In this document: piece after piece, positions 1 through 9,784 of the stretch
Layout: every line of letters begins with the position of its first letter
Numbering within the stretch: position 1 is the first letter of the stretch
Assembly (NCBI GenBank): GCA_964401835.1
Contig: CAYNZP010000010.1
Location: forward strand, 1-64,000
Direction: 5' to 3'
DNA length: 64,000 nt
Source of the DNA: CAYNZP01 sp964401835
GTDB taxonomy: Bacteria; Planctomycetota; Phycisphaerae; SM23-33
The notes under the pieces: model-generated
What the model was told of the DNA's origin: nothing
What the model saw: only the letters and a program-made list of their open reading frames with translations
Database searches by the model: none
Position numbers and translations under genes: made by a program

Positions 1-2
1 AA

Positions 3-1691
3 TGTCGGCTGAGACTCTCACAAAACTTGGATCAGTTTTTGGGGGGCACGTCAATGGCAAGTGCTATTGAAAAAGTTTTAAAACCAGAAAGAAAGCCTGT
101 GAATAAGGCGAAGACATGCTTTGATTTTACCTACACAATGAAGATTGGCGATGTCGTTTTAGCGAAGAAAGGGAATTCGACAATATTAGGTATTGGCGAA
201 GTTATTGGCCCATATGAATATGATGAGGCCGCACCAGAGCATGTTAACCGAAGAAAAATAAAATGGGCCAAAACTGGGGAATGGCAAGTTCCAACAAATA
301 GTTGGGACAAGACACTTACTGAAATTACAGATAGCCCGCTTTTGAATAATTATCTTGATATTATTGAAAGGCCAGATGGGCCCAGAGTTAACCATTGGTG
401 GCTAAATGCTAATCCAAGAGTCTGGAATTTTACGGATTTAGAAGTTGAGGCAACACAAACATATACCTCATATAATGAAAAAGGCAACAAGAGAAGAGTA
501 TATAAATATTTCGAAGAAGCCAGGCCAGGCGATTTAGTAATAGGATATAACTCTTCACCTGATAAGGAGATTGTTGCTTTATGTAAGATAGCCAAAGCTC
601 TGTACGAATCAGAAGAAGGGGAGAGTTTAGAAATAAGAAAAATTCAAGCACTCGAAAATCCAATATCCCTAAAAGAATTACAATCTATTCCTGAGCTTCA
701 GGACTGTGAACCACTTATAAACAATCAAGGTAGTTTGTTTAAGTTGACTTCGGAACAATACGAAATAATCAGGGATCTGGTTGACGAAAGGAATACAATC
801 TCACCAAAACCTTCACCTTATAGCAAAGAAGAGGCAATGAAGGATTTGTTTATCAATGAAGAAAAATTTGATGATTTCCTTTCAGTCCTTCATCACAAGA
901 AAAATATCCTTCTTCAAGGACCTCCTGGAGTTGGTAAGACCTTTATTGCAAAAAGGCTTGCATTTGCACTCATGGGGCAAAAAGACGAACAAAAGGTTCA
1001 AATGATACAGTTTCATCAATCTTATTCTTATGAGGATTTCATTCAGGGTTATCGCCCTAACGATGACGGCAATTTCGACCTTAAAAATGGTATTTTTTAT
1101 GACTTCTGCAAGAAGGCCCAGAGAGACAAGGATAGTAAATACTTTTTTATAATTGATGAAATTAATCGAGGAAATCTGAGCAAGATTTTCGGTGAGCTAA
1201 TGATGCTTATTGAACCTGACAAAAGAGGAGCTGAATACGCTATCCCTCTTACCTACGCCCAGGGAATTGATGAGAAATTCCATATACCGACCAATTTATA
1301 TTTGATCGGCACTATGAATACTGCAGACAGGTCTCTTGCCATTGTTGATTATGCTTTAAGAAGAAGGTTTTCTTTTATTGATCTTGAGCCCTGTTTTGAA
1401 AGTCCAAAATTTAAAGAGTTCCTTATTGGCCATAATGTGGAAGAAAATGTTGTCGATAAAATCATCGAGAAAATGAACGATTTAAATCGCCAAATAGCAA
1501 AAGATGAAAAGAATCTAGGGGCGGGTTACCGAATTGGACACAGTTTCTTTTGTCCAGATGGTGTCCATGATACTTATGGGTTCAGTTGGTACAAGCGGAT
1601 TATAGAACATGAAATAAGGCCCCTAATCCATGAATATTGGTTTGATGATATGGACAAGGCAGAATTGGCTATTGGCCGCTTTTTTGACTAA
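3..1691 (+). CDS. mcrB: McrB-type AAA+ restriction GTPase, 5'-truncated by the window edge
   Basis: Motor subunit of a modification-dependent (McrBC-type) restriction system; McrB recognises modified DNA and hydrolyses GTP to drive cleavage by McrC. The C-terminal AAA+ module shows a Walker A motif GPPGVGKT at about residue 298 counted from the TTG at 27, a HQSYSYEDFIQGYRP segment, a Walker B FIIDEINRG, and the McrB hallmark MNTADRS at about 430. The N-terminal third (GDVVLAKKG, ILGIGEVIGPY) resembles the EVE/PUA-like specificity domains of this family. The frame is open back to base 3, and family members carry more residues before this point, so I treat the gene as partial; TTG 27 and ATG 54 are only internal candidates. 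The partner mcrC starts 8 bp downstream. Confidence 0.9.
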   Translation, partial: CRLRLSQNLDQFLGGTSMASAIEKVLKPERKPVNKAKTCFDFTYTMKIGDVVLAKKGNSTILGIGEVIGPYEYDEAAPEHVNRRKIKWAKTGEWQVPTNSWDKTLTEITDSPLLNNYLDIIERPDGPRVNHWWLNANPRVWNFTDLEVEATQTYTSYNEKGNKRRVYKYFEEARPGDLVIGYNSSPDKEIVALCKIAKALYESEEGESLEIRKIQALENPISLKELQSIPELQDCEPLINNQGSLFKLTSEQYEIIRDLVDERNTISPKPSPYSKEEAMKDLFINEEKFDDFLSVLHHKKNILLQGPPGVGKTFIAKRLAFALMGQKDEQKVQMIQFHQSYSYEDFIQGYRPNDDGNFDLKNGIFYDFCKKAQRDKDSKYFFIIDEINRGNLSKIFGELMMLIEPDKRGAEYAIPLTYAQGIDEKFHIPTNLYLIGTMNTADRSLAIVDYALRRRFSFIDLEPCFESPKFKEFLIGHNVEENVVDKIIEKMNDLNRQIAKDEKNLGAGYRIGHSFFCPDGVHDTYGFSWYKRIIEHEIRPLIHEYWFDDMDKAELAIGRFFD

Positions 1692-1699
1692 CAGAAATA

Positions 1700-2740
1700 A
1701 TGCGGATACCCATACAAAACATATACTACCTTTTATGCTATGCTTGGAATAAGCTCGAAGAAAAGGATATTGTATCTGTCAGCCAAACTGATAAGGACAA
1801 AATCGTAGATCTTTTTGGAAAGGTTCTTTGTAATGGCATAGCGCATCTGTTGAAGAGAGGCTTAGACAGGGGGTATGTGCTTCATAGAGAAGAAACCGGT
1901 CGAATTAGAGGGAAGATAAATTTTACCACTACACTGAGAAAAAACTTCTTCAACCTACCCCGAATTAACTGTGAATACGATGAGCTTAGCCATGATATTT
2001 TGCATAATCAGATTCTGAAATCTTCGGTTAAAGTGCTCATTGGATGCAAAGACTTAAACACAGAAATTCGGGAGGAATTAAGGTATATTTATAACCAGTT
2101 TCATGAAATTGAAGAAATTGGTCTTTCGAAGAGATGTTTTAGATTAGTTCAACTGAATCGAAACAATTTTTTTTATGATTTCCTATTAAAGATATGTGAA
2201 CTCTTGATGGATAATTTGCTGATAACGGAAAAGAGCGGCAAAAGTAAATTCAAAGATTTCTTGCAAGACGATCGGTCCATGAGCATCCTCTTTGAAGCAT
2301 TTGTAAGGAATTTCTTTAAAAGAGAACAAAATGATTACAAGGTGTCTAGAGAAAATATTCGCTGGGATGCTATGCCCCTCGATGAAATGTCGGAGAAGGC
2401 GTTACCGAATATGCAGACAGATATATCTCTGACATCTCAAAGCAGAAAGATTGTTATTGATACAAAGTATTACAAAGAGTCGCTTCAGAAGTATTATGAC
2501 AAAGAATCAATACGATCTTTTCATCTTTATCAGCTTTTTGCCTACTTAATGAACCTTGAGGCGTGTGGGGGAGAAAATATTACATGCGAAGGTGTATTAC
2601 TTTATCCTACAGTCAATTCGGAACATGAATATCAATATGTCATGAAGGGGCACAAGATAAAAGTCAAAACAATAAACCTAAACCAGGGATGGAGAGATAT
2701 TCATGATGATTTGATGCAGCTAATTGCCTGTAAAAGTTAG
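1700..2740 (+). CDS. mcrC: McrC-type nuclease subunit of the McrBC restriction system
   Basis: Predicted endonuclease subunit that binds the McrB ring and cuts modified DNA. The protein (346 aa) has the McrC N-terminal signature (IPIQNIYYLLCYAWNKL) and, near residues 240-260, a PD-(D/E)xK-type core in the pattern TDISL followed by IVIDTKYY, with Asp and the D-x-K triad visible. Length is normal for the compact McrC class. The ATG lies 8 bp after mcrB, so the two are probably co-transcribed. The gene ends convergently against the type III Res gene, with 115 bp between the two stop codons and no clear terminator there. Confidence 0.88.
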   Translation: MRIPIQNIYYLLCYAWNKLEEKDIVSVSQTDKDKIVDLFGKVLCNGIAHLLKRGLDRGYVLHREETGRIRGKINFTTTLRKNFFNLPRINCEYDELSHDILHNQILKSSVKVLIGCKDLNTEIREELRYIYNQFHEIEEIGLSKRCFRLVQLNRNNFFYDFLLKICELLMDNLLITEKSGKSKFKDFLQDDRSMSILFEAFVRNFFKREQNDYKVSRENIRWDAMPLDEMSEKALPNMQTDISLTSQSRKIVIDTKYYKESLQKYYDKESIRSFHLYQLFAYLMNLEACGGENITCEGVLLYPTVNSEHEYQYVMKGHKIKVKTINLNQGWRDIHDDLMQLIACKS

Positions 2741-2855
2741 TTTTATTCTATTCTTTTTCCACCCCCTTGAGCATACTATTTTCGTTAGTTATTAATAAGC
2801 AAGCCTGTATTCAGTATCTATGCTAGGATTTTAAATACTGAGGGGAATCCTACGT

Positions 2856-5849
2856 TTAAAGCTGGTCGGTGAAGTTTTCATAGTTGTTGGCAACAGTGAA
2901 TCCAACGTCTCCTCCGAGGGCCTTGAAATGTTCCATTCCACAGTCGATTTTAGCCTGCTCAGTTGGCCTTAAGGCATCAGTAAATAGGCTGCCCTTAGTC
3001 TCCACGACGAAGTACAGGCGATCATGACCATCCATCTCAACTAGAACAGCCCAGTCGGGATTGTAGCTGCCCAGGGGCGTGTCGATCCTGAACCAGCTAG
3101 GCAATTTCGCGTAGACTTTTACCTCTTCGCTCAATTCGAACGATTTGGCGAATTCTTCCTCGACATCCGAATCATAAACAACATGGTCGTAGACGGACTT
3201 CTTTGTTTTCAGCATATTTTCGCTGAGGTAGCCATACAACTCGTTTTCCTCGAAAAGCTCTTGAGCGTAGTAGTGTTCATTGCCGATTTTCTCATACTTG
3301 ATACCGTCGACAATGAATAGCCGCATTTGACGTTTAATTATCGCCGCAACCTCTTCAATGTACTTCTGGGGGTTTTTCTTAAAGTCATCCAGACGACCGC
3401 TACGTTTCATGATCTCAACCAGCGTTCGGCGGGTAAGGTTCGTCTCATTCTGCAGATAACTAACAACATCCGGCAATTGGAAGTCACGCGCATCGTAAAC
3501 ATGCGTGCTTTCCTGAACCGCCTCGACTTCAACTCCTCCGCGATTGATGGCAGCCCGGCCCTTTCTCCAAATGAATCGAGCCTTTCCGACGACCAAACCC
3601 TTCTGGATTTCGTCGGCACACTTGGAGACCAGCACTTCAGAATCGAAGCTCACACGGAAGGTCGTCTTGTATTTAATCCGCTCCCAGAGCTGTTTGAACT
3701 CTTCGCCTAAGAAAATAGCCTTGTTCAGTTTGACATTTTTACGGTCCTCGGCATTTTTGATATTCAGCTTTCCGGCAACCTTCCTCAGTGCAGCTGTGAT
3801 CTGTGCAGCATGGTTTTGTACTGATTCCGGCAGCTCGACCTCGTTGTTCTTAAGGTCTTTGCGGAGGGAATCTTGGACTTTTCCTTTGTCGTCGATATAC
3901 CCCTTTTCTTTCAGATGCTCCCATACCTTTTCCGAAGTTTCCATGCCTAGGTACTCGGTCTTGTGGTCGTCCGTGGGCACAGGAATGTTTGCAAAAAGGT
4001 GTTTTTCAACAACGCCGAATTTGATGCCTTCTTCCTGCTCGATTTCCTTCTGGAGCTGACGGGCAAAGTCCTCATATGATTCATTTGCCATAACCGTCAG
4101 CGTGTTTACCTCGAAACCTTGCACCCGCTCGCCGTCCTGATTTACCGCAATACGTAGGCCTCGACCGATCTCCTGACGTTTTTTCATCACCGAGGATGTT
4201 TCGTTAAGCGTGCAAATCTGGAAGACGTTGGGGTTGTCCCAACCTTCTTTCAGGGCGGAGTGGGAGAAGATAAACTTCAGCTTCGAGTCAAAGCTCAGTA
4301 GCTTCTCCTTCTCCCGCATGATAAGTTGGTAGGCACTTTCATCAGCCTGAGTTTTTCCTTCACCTGACGATTCCTTCAATCGTTGCTGGCCTGTTGAGTC
4401 TTTCTTTTTATCGATAGCGAAGTAGCCGTTATGTACACCCTCGGCTGCTGTCTCCACGTCAGCACCTTCGAATAAAATCCGATACTTTGGTTTGCGAATG
4501 GCTCGGTCATATTCTTCCTCAAACATCTCAGCAAACTTACCGTGCTGGGGGTTTCCGTCCTCGTCATAAAAACGGTAATTCGCGACACGATCAATAAAGA
4601 ACAGGCTCAATACCTTCAAACCCTTCTGCCGAAGCTTCATTTCCTTATTCAGGTGCTCTTCTATAGTCTTACGAATCTGCAGCCGCTTGTATTCATCGTT
4701 GTTAGCTTCGCCGATAGCCTGGTTCAGCTGGATAATCTCAGGCTTACTAGTGAAGCTTATGTACTCATTACTCTTCTCGCAATATATGTCTTCGATGATA
4801 TACCCGTCATAAATATCGCGTCCGCCAGAGATATCCAGCAAGTCATCTCCGCTACGGATGATCTTCTTCTTTCGCTTAACTTCTCCGCTACGTTGTTGTA
4901 CGTCCATTTCTATTTGAGCGGTGATGGGGCTTTTGGTGTTATCCACTTTCAGTAGTTTGATGTACGCCTTGTTGTGGCCATCCCGGACTTCGATACCCGC
5001 CACCTCGATCTGTTTTACAAGCTTTTGCTCGTAGGCATCGACTGAATCGAGTTTGTACATCATGTTGTATTTGTCAACGTGTGTTGCAGAGTAACGTAAT
5101 GTACAGAGTGGGTTCAGAGACTTTATGGCCTCCTTGCTCTTGGCAGTTGTATCCACGCTCTGGGGTTCGTCGATGATAACGATGGGGGTTGTTGCCTGGA
5201 TAAACTCAATAGGCCGACTTCCCGTCATTCGGTCATGAGGACGGTGGATGATATTCGCCTTGTCTTCCTTCTCTGGGTCTGTAAAGCTCTTTCGGAAGGC
5301 GTCGATGTTGATGACCATGACCTGAATGTAATCGCTGGTCGCAAAGTTACGAACCTGTCCGAGTTTTTGGGAGTCATAGACGAAGTAGTCTGACTGGACA
5401 TTGTCATAAAGTCCCTTCAAATGCTCTTCCGTCATCTGGAGCGACTTGTAGACGCCTTCCTTGATGGCTATCGATGGAACCACGATGATAAACTTCGTAA
5501 ACCCATACCGCCGATTCATCTCAAAGACGGTTCGTAAATATACATATGTCTTACCTGTGCCTGTTTCCATCTCGACGGTAAAGTTCATCCCGTCGAGTTT
5601 GTCCGAGGGTGCAAGCCCATTAAGAAGCTGGATGCCCTTGACGTTCTTCAGGATATCCTCTTCCAGCAAGCGAAGTCGATTGCCGATACCCAGATCGTTC
5701 TGGTCCTGGCCTTCAAAAAGGCCATCTTCCTTCTTAAGTGGGGCAACCGTAAAGTTTGTCTGGCAGATTTCCTGGCCGTCAAATATATCTACAACGGAAT
5801 TAACGGCTTCTTTCTGGAAGTCCAGATCGGGATTGAATTGTATTTTCAT
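2856..5849 (-). CDS. res: Type III restriction enzyme, Res subunit (helicase-nuclease)
   Basis: Translocating ATPase and endonuclease of a type III restriction-modification system; it works with the Mod methyltransferase encoded two genes upstream. The 997-residue length is typical. Residues 94-101 are a Walker A box (METGTGKT), about residues 226-232 are the DEAD-like motif IIDEPQS, and YSATHVDKYN follows as motif III. The C-terminal nuclease core is visible as YNPDW at 929-933 and VVETKGS at 949-955, matching the PD-ExK arrangement of Res proteins. It is last in a minus-strand series: helicase, DUF4391, Mod, Abi_C, Res. Only 20 bp separate it from the Abi_C gene, which supports co-transcription. 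Confidence 0.92.
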   Translation of the reverse strand: MKIQFNPDLDFQKEAVNSVVDIFDGQEICQTNFTVAPLKKEDGLFEGQDQNDLGIGNRLRLLEEDILKNVKGIQLLNGLAPSDKLDGMNFTVEMETGTGKTYVYLRTVFEMNRRYGFTKFIIVVPSIAIKEGVYKSLQMTEEHLKGLYDNVQSDYFVYDSQKLGQVRNFATSDYIQVMVINIDAFRKSFTDPEKEDKANIIHRPHDRMTGSRPIEFIQATTPIVIIDEPQSVDTTAKSKEAIKSLNPLCTLRYSATHVDKYNMMYKLDSVDAYEQKLVKQIEVAGIEVRDGHNKAYIKLLKVDNTKSPITAQIEMDVQQRSGEVKRKKKIIRSGDDLLDISGGRDIYDGYIIEDIYCEKSNEYISFTSKPEIIQLNQAIGEANNDEYKRLQIRKTIEEHLNKEMKLRQKGLKVLSLFFIDRVANYRFYDEDGNPQHGKFAEMFEEEYDRAIRKPKYRILFEGADVETAAEGVHNGYFAIDKKKDSTGQQRLKESSGEGKTQADESAYQLIMREKEKLLSFDSKLKFIFSHSALKEGWDNPNVFQICTLNETSSVMKKRQEIGRGLRIAVNQDGERVQGFEVNTLTVMANESYEDFARQLQKEIEQEEGIKFGVVEKHLFANIPVPTDDHKTEYLGMETSEKVWEHLKEKGYIDDKGKVQDSLRKDLKNNEVELPESVQNHAAQITAALRKVAGKLNIKNAEDRKNVKLNKAIFLGEEFKQLWERIKYKTTFRVSFDSEVLVSKCADEIQKGLVVGKARFIWRKGRAAINRGGVEVEAVQESTHVYDARDFQLPDVVSYLQNETNLTRRTLVEIMKRSGRLDDFKKNPQKYIEEVAAIIKRQMRLFIVDGIKYEKIGNEHYYAQELFEENELYGYLSENMLKTKKSVYDHVVYDSDVEEEFAKSFELSEEVKVYAKLPSWFRIDTPLGSYNPDWAVLVEMDGHDRLYFVVETKGSLFTDALRPTEQAKIDCGMEHFKALGGDVGFTVANNYENFTDQL

Positions 5850-5869
5850 ATATTCTAATTCTCGTATCT

Positions 5870-6790
5870 CTAAACGGAGTTTTTCATATCCTTTTGATAC
5901 TCAAAGGAATCAAGCAGGAATTCACAGAAAGTCAGGGCTGCATTTACAGCTAATTTTGCGTGATGAACGGCGGGTTTATATTTCCTGGAATGCCTGTCAC
6001 CCATTTTGTTACTTATTCCTGATATGCCAGAAATAACACTATTAAATCCTGAAAGAAGCTGCTTCAAGGGAGTTTCCAAATCCGCTTGTGAGGGATCGAG
6101 GTTCAGTACCTTTTGGGTTCCCTTCCTGTACAAGATACCCAAGTCGCCTTTGTATTCCGGAACATCGCTTTGGCTTTGCTTGATAATTTCCACCTGGACA
6201 GATTCTACAAGAGCACGCGCATTGGTTATTGCCCCATCAAAGTCACTTGTAGCCAATTTGCCTTGTGATTTCTGTATTTGTTGCGTGATGAACTCATGGC
6301 TCAGGGTGGTGAGGGTTTCGGGAATAATTTTCGATCCGGTAGTCTGGACAATTTTGTAGCTCTTGAGGCAGTCCCCCAGAGTGTTCGTAGACAATGGGCC
6401 AGATTGTGCATTGATAAAATCCGAAACGCTCTTTTGCCTTTTTGTATCTTCAAGAATGATGTAGCCGTCTGAAGCAAGGAATCTGTTGAGATACTGAATT
6501 GCGCACTCAATGGTGTTATCTTTGCTGAAATATGCCGGATTGATTACGGCTCGGATAATATCGGTGACAACGCCGGAGTTGTTGAACTTACGAATCATCT
6601 GTTCTGTAAAATCCCACCTTGAAGGAAATTCTTGCCCATATGTTTCATTTGCCCCAAAAGCGTTAAAGAATTTTACTAATTCTGGACCTGAACGATACAG
6701 CGGAGCCGTGTCATGGTCACCAGTGATGAGTTGGCCAAAAGCCTTAATTGTTGGTTCTGATAGTTTCATAGGTGTATCAGACTGCCTCAC
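5870..6790 (-). CDS. Abi_C-domain protein embedded in the type III RM operon
   Basis: Probable accessory defence protein. The C-terminal half (about residues 180-295) fits the abortive-infection C-terminal domain (Abi_C): DFDGAITNARALVESV, then a DPSQADLETPLKQLLSGF segment and a helical end. In the usual family the motif near the end is R-N-K-x-x-D-x-H; here it reads SNKMGDRHSRKYKP, so it is recognisable but varied. The N-terminal half is not recognised. The start is the GTG at 6790, which overlaps the TGA of mod (GTGA), indicating translational coupling; an in-frame ATG at 6769 is an alternative with a poor ribosome site. Abi_C proteins are often thought to act in RNA- or NTP-related phage responses; the exact reaction here is unknown. 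Confidence 0.7.
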   Translation of the reverse strand: MRQSDTPMKLSEPTIKAFGQLITGDHDTAPLYRSGPELVKFFNAFGANETYGQEFPSRWDFTEQMIRKFNNSGVVTDIIRAVINPAYFSKDNTIECAIQYLNRFLASDGYIILEDTKRQKSVSDFINAQSGPLSTNTLGDCLKSYKIVQTTGSKIIPETLTTLSHEFITQQIQKSQGKLATSDFDGAITNARALVESVQVEIIKQSQSDVPEYKGDLGILYRKGTQKVLNLDPSQADLETPLKQLLSGFNSVISGISGISNKMGDRHSRKYKPAVHHAKLAVNAALTFCEFLLDSFEYQKDMKNSV

Positions 6791-8793
6791 AAGCTCTTGA
6801 CGTCTTCGATGTCCGCCTGGCGGAGGATCTGGACGGCGTTGGTCTTTACTACGTCATCTTTGAATCCTGCATCTTTGAATACCACACGCATAAGCTCCGG
6901 CTTGAGTTCATCCTTCAATGCAGCTATTCCCTCGACTACATCCAGTGAAATATCATCAGCCAGGCAGAGAACCAATGCACCAGCCCCAATGATGTAAACC
7001 GTTTTGCCGTCGATTTTTCGTTCTTCTATCGGCAGTGTTAGATCCAGGCCATATTTAAGGAGGATTTCGTAAAGCACATCTGCTTCGCTACGGTCCGGCT
7101 TGATATTCTCCACGGCGTTTAATAGGGCGTGCTCAAGATTGTCGAAGTCGGCGTCCCACGGCTTGATGTTGCTGCTATCGAGCTTGAATACTTTGAAGCC
7201 AAGGCCAAGGTTATTGGATTCTGAGTCGTCCATGCCTGGAAGCTTTTCTTTAGCTTCCTTGGCTTTTTCTGTCTGCTCTGCTTCAATCTTCTTAATCACA
7301 CGACGAATGCGTTCCTTGCCGATTTCGGCGATAGTTTTAAAACCATTCTTAAATTCTTCCGAGTCTATTTCAGTTTTCTCAGGTAATTGAATACAGATGA
7401 AATTTCTTCTCCCATTATCTTTGGAATTTCTGCTAATTACTGCATGTGCTAAAGTGCTAGAGCCGGAAAAGAGATCTAAGAAAATTGCTTCCTCATCGCT
7501 TGGAGGTGCTGCATAGGTTACAAGGTCTTCTATCATAGGGACAGGCTTAGGATTGCTAAAATCTGCTTCTGGCATTAAAGCTCTATATGCTTTTGTTGCC
7601 CCATCAGTTGAATAGTCCGTCCCACAAATAACAGACTTTGGCTTGATCCTTTTGATTGTCCCTTCTTTTTCGAGATAATCTTTTTCGTAAATATTATATT
7701 TTTCCTTACCATTTACCCTTTGGCCTACTAATAACTCAAGCCTGTTTTTTGCAGTATCAATTCCCCAACGCCAACGTCCTTCCACCCCAGTTGACTTAAT
7801 TGGAAGTGCCTCTATTGTATAATCTCCATTTTCCTCTAAGTTTACATTACCGGTTTCCGGATTCACATAAAAAGGATAGAACATTTTCGGGCGTTCTTTT
7901 CTTGTGTCTGCCCCCCCTCGTTTTCTTAGTTCGATCAGTCTATATTTGCCATCTTTGTCCTTAAGCTCGTATTCTTTAAGTTTGCTGTCTGGCAAATCAA
8001 GGCCAAATTCTTCAAACTCATCAGACTTAACATATATCAAGAGTCTTTCATTTGCGGTGGCAATATACTTTTTATCATTTCTACCTTTTAAGTTATTTAC
8101 CAAAGCAACATCAGCAATGAAGTTTTCTTCTCCAAATACCTCATTCATCAAACTGCGTAAATTATATGACTCATTATCATCAATAGAGATAAAGACAAGC
8201 CCATCCTCCCGAAGTAGATTCCTTGCGAGCTTAAGCCGTGGATACATCATGTTGAGCCAGTCGGTGTGGAATCGGCCTGAGGTTTCTGTGTTGGCTGATA
8301 GCTTTCGGCCTTCTTCATCTTTCTGTCCGGTAAGTTCAAGATAGTTTTCAATATTGTCACGGAAATTGTCAGGGTAGATAAAGTCCTTACCGGTGTTATA
8401 CGGCGGGTCGATGTAGATCATCTTGACTTTCTTGTGGTAGCTCTTCTGCAAAAGCTTGAGCACTTCGAGGTTGTCGCCCTCGATGAAGAGGTTCTGTGTG
8501 GTATCCCAGTTTGCGGATTCTTCAGGGCAGGGGCGCAGCGTACCGGTGGAGGGAGTCTGTGCTATGCGGCGGGCTCTGGCTTTACCATTCCAATTAAAGC
8601 TGTAACGCTCCTGGCCGTCTTCGATATAGTCGCCGAGTAACTCTCTTAGGGCGTCGAAGTTAACTTTCAAGCGTGTACCGTTCTCGTCCGAGCTTTCAGT
8701 AAAGGCATCGGGCAAAAGCTCCCGCAGCTTTTCGATATTCTCTTCGACGATATTCATCGTCGCTCCGTCAGTTTTTGGATCTAGCTTTTCCAT
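6787..8793 (-). CDS. mod: Type III DNA methyltransferase, Mod subunit (beta-class N6-adenine)
   Basis: Modification and specificity subunit of the type III system. Catalytic motif IV is DPPYNTG at residues 129-135, and SAM-binding motif I is FLDLFSGSSTLAHAV at about 433-447. This order (IV before I) is the beta class used by Mod proteins. The segment between carries the target-recognition region and is more AT-rich than the gene ends. The length of 668 aa is normal. Starts at 8793 or 8757 are both possible; the latter has GGAG five bases upstream and gives MNIVEENIEKL, a more usual Mod beginning. The gene is followed by Abi_C (4-bp overlap) and Res, and preceded by DUF4391 with a 235-bp gap containing a hairpin. 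Confidence 0.93.
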   Translation of the reverse strand: MEKLDPKTDGATMNIVEENIEKLRELLPDAFTESSDENGTRLKVNFDALRELLGDYIEDGQERYSFNWNGKARARRIAQTPSTGTLRPCPEESANWDTTQNLFIEGDNLEVLKLLQKSYHKKVKMIYIDPPYNTGKDFIYPDNFRDNIENYLELTGQKDEEGRKLSANTETSGRFHTDWLNMMYPRLKLARNLLREDGLVFISIDDNESYNLRSLMNEVFGEENFIADVALVNNLKGRNDKKYIATANERLLIYVKSDEFEEFGLDLPDSKLKEYELKDKDGKYRLIELRKRGGADTRKERPKMFYPFYVNPETGNVNLEENGDYTIEALPIKSTGVEGRWRWGIDTAKNRLELLVGQRVNGKEKYNIYEKDYLEKEGTIKRIKPKSVICGTDYSTDGATKAYRALMPEADFSNPKPVPMIEDLVTYAAPPSDEEAIFLDLFSGSSTLAHAVISRNSKDNGRRNFICIQLPEKTEIDSEEFKNGFKTIAEIGKERIRRVIKKIEAEQTEKAKEAKEKLPGMDDSESNNLGLGFKVFKLDSSNIKPWDADFDNLEHALLNAVENIKPDRSEADVLYEILLKYGLDLTLPIEERKIDGKTVYIIGAGALVLCLADDISLDVVEGIAALKDELKPELMRVVFKDAGFKDDVVKTNAVQILRQADIEDVKSL

Positions 8794-8979
8794 GACTTAA
8801 ACGTTCCTGTTTGTGTTACCAGCTTGTTTGATAATGAACTTTAACTCCCCTGGTTTTGTTTTTTTGCTCCATGCCCATCGGTGAATAATCTTGGGAAAAG
8901 GCCAAGCCCCTCCCCGTAACACACATGGTTTTAAGTGTTTTATTTACAACGTATTGGAGCATAACAGCTTCCCTAGCTT

Positions 8980-9009
8980 TGTAAGAAAAAATAACCTGTT
9001 TTTCTTACA
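8980..9009. terminator. AT-rich hairpin between DUF4391 gene and mod
   Basis: An 11-bp perfect stem (TGTAAGAAAAA with TTTTTCTTACA) and an 8-base loop lie 20 bp after the DUF4391 stop. Read on the minus strand the 3' arm begins with a run of T. It could be a weak intrinsic terminator, an attenuator or an RNA-processing site that separates helicase/DUF4391 expression from mod expression. The rest of the 235-bp gap holds no gene I can see. Confidence 0.4.
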
Positions 9010-9028
9010 GAAGCAACAGCCTTTTTAT

Positions 9029-9784
9029 CTAAAGCAAGTTCGTTTCACGCTCAAGGTTTTTTTGCAGCTCATTTATTTTTGCGTTTAGTTCAACTTGGCG
9101 ATTGAACTGCGTTTCCTTCTTGATGGCCGATCGGTGTTCGGCTATTTTGACCTCCAGCTCGTGGCAAGCAGCCAGTCGCTTTCGCCTGGCTTTTCGCCTC
9201 TTTGAGGTTGATTCTAAGCGAAACTCCCCGGTAAGTCGAGCACAGTCCATGGCGATGAGACGATCCACTAGAGACGAGTAGAAGGCAAGTAAATGCGAAT
9301 GCTGCAGCTGTTTTATTTCAAGGCTGGCCAAAAAATCTGCTTCAACTTTTGCTTGTGAGTTCATATCGATCCAGCTGGTAGCCAGAAACTCTTCTGCAAC
9401 AACTTTCCCTCGCTCAGCCTGGCTGAAACGCTTATGGGCTAGACTGATGGCGAATGAAGATTCAGACGCCAGGACCAGTACCAACGGGTAGGGGATTGCT
9501 CGATGGATGACCTCTGCAATGCGTTTGTATCGCTTGGGGTTTTTCAGATTCCCCTGGAGGACGGCTATTTCCAGGTATTCTCGTTCTTGGTCTTTGTAAG
9601 CAGGAATCTGGATGGTAGCAGGCTTTAGAATGTACTGCCAGATAATGGTGTCGATATCGTCACGAAAAGCCTTTTTGTCAGTTGCTGTGAGTGTAGCATT
9701 ATCATAGAAGTGTTTTTTGAATACCCGTTTACCGAGATGACAGTTTTCGGGCATGGCCATGTGATTATAGATGGCCTCAATCAC
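9029..9784 (-). CDS. DUF4391-domain protein of the restriction block
   Basis: Conserved protein of unknown activity (251 aa) of the DUF4391 type. The N-terminal FKKHFYDNATLTATDKKAF segment, the central IQIPAYKDQEREYLEIAVLQG segment and the VLVLASESSFAISLAHKR segment are the conserved parts. The last 70 residues are rich in Lys, Arg and Glu and are probably coiled coil. Genes of this family usually sit between an SNF2-type helicase and a type III Mod gene, exactly as here, so a helper role in that restriction system is the sensible inference. The GTG start at 9784 overlaps the TGA of the upstream helicase (GTGA), implying coupled translation. Confidence 0.75.
   Translation of the reverse strand: MIEAIYNHMAMPENCHLGKRVFKKHFYDNATLTATDKKAFRDDIDTIIWQYILKPATIQIPAYKDQEREYLEIAVLQGNLKNPKRYKRIAEVIHRAIPYPLVLVLASESSFAISLAHKRFSQAERGKVVAEEFLATSWIDMNSQAKVEADFLASLEIKQLQHSHLLAFYSSLVDRLIAMDCARLTGEFRLESTSKRRKARRKRLAACHELEVKIAEHRSAIKKETQFNRQVELNAKINELQKNLERETNLL

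Noticed and set aside
2741..2855. Possible terminator between mcrC and res
   Set aside because: No stable hairpin with T-run could be made out by eye.
3327..4059. Long plus-strand open frames within res
   Set aside because: Antisense shadows of a well-supported gene with no own motifs.
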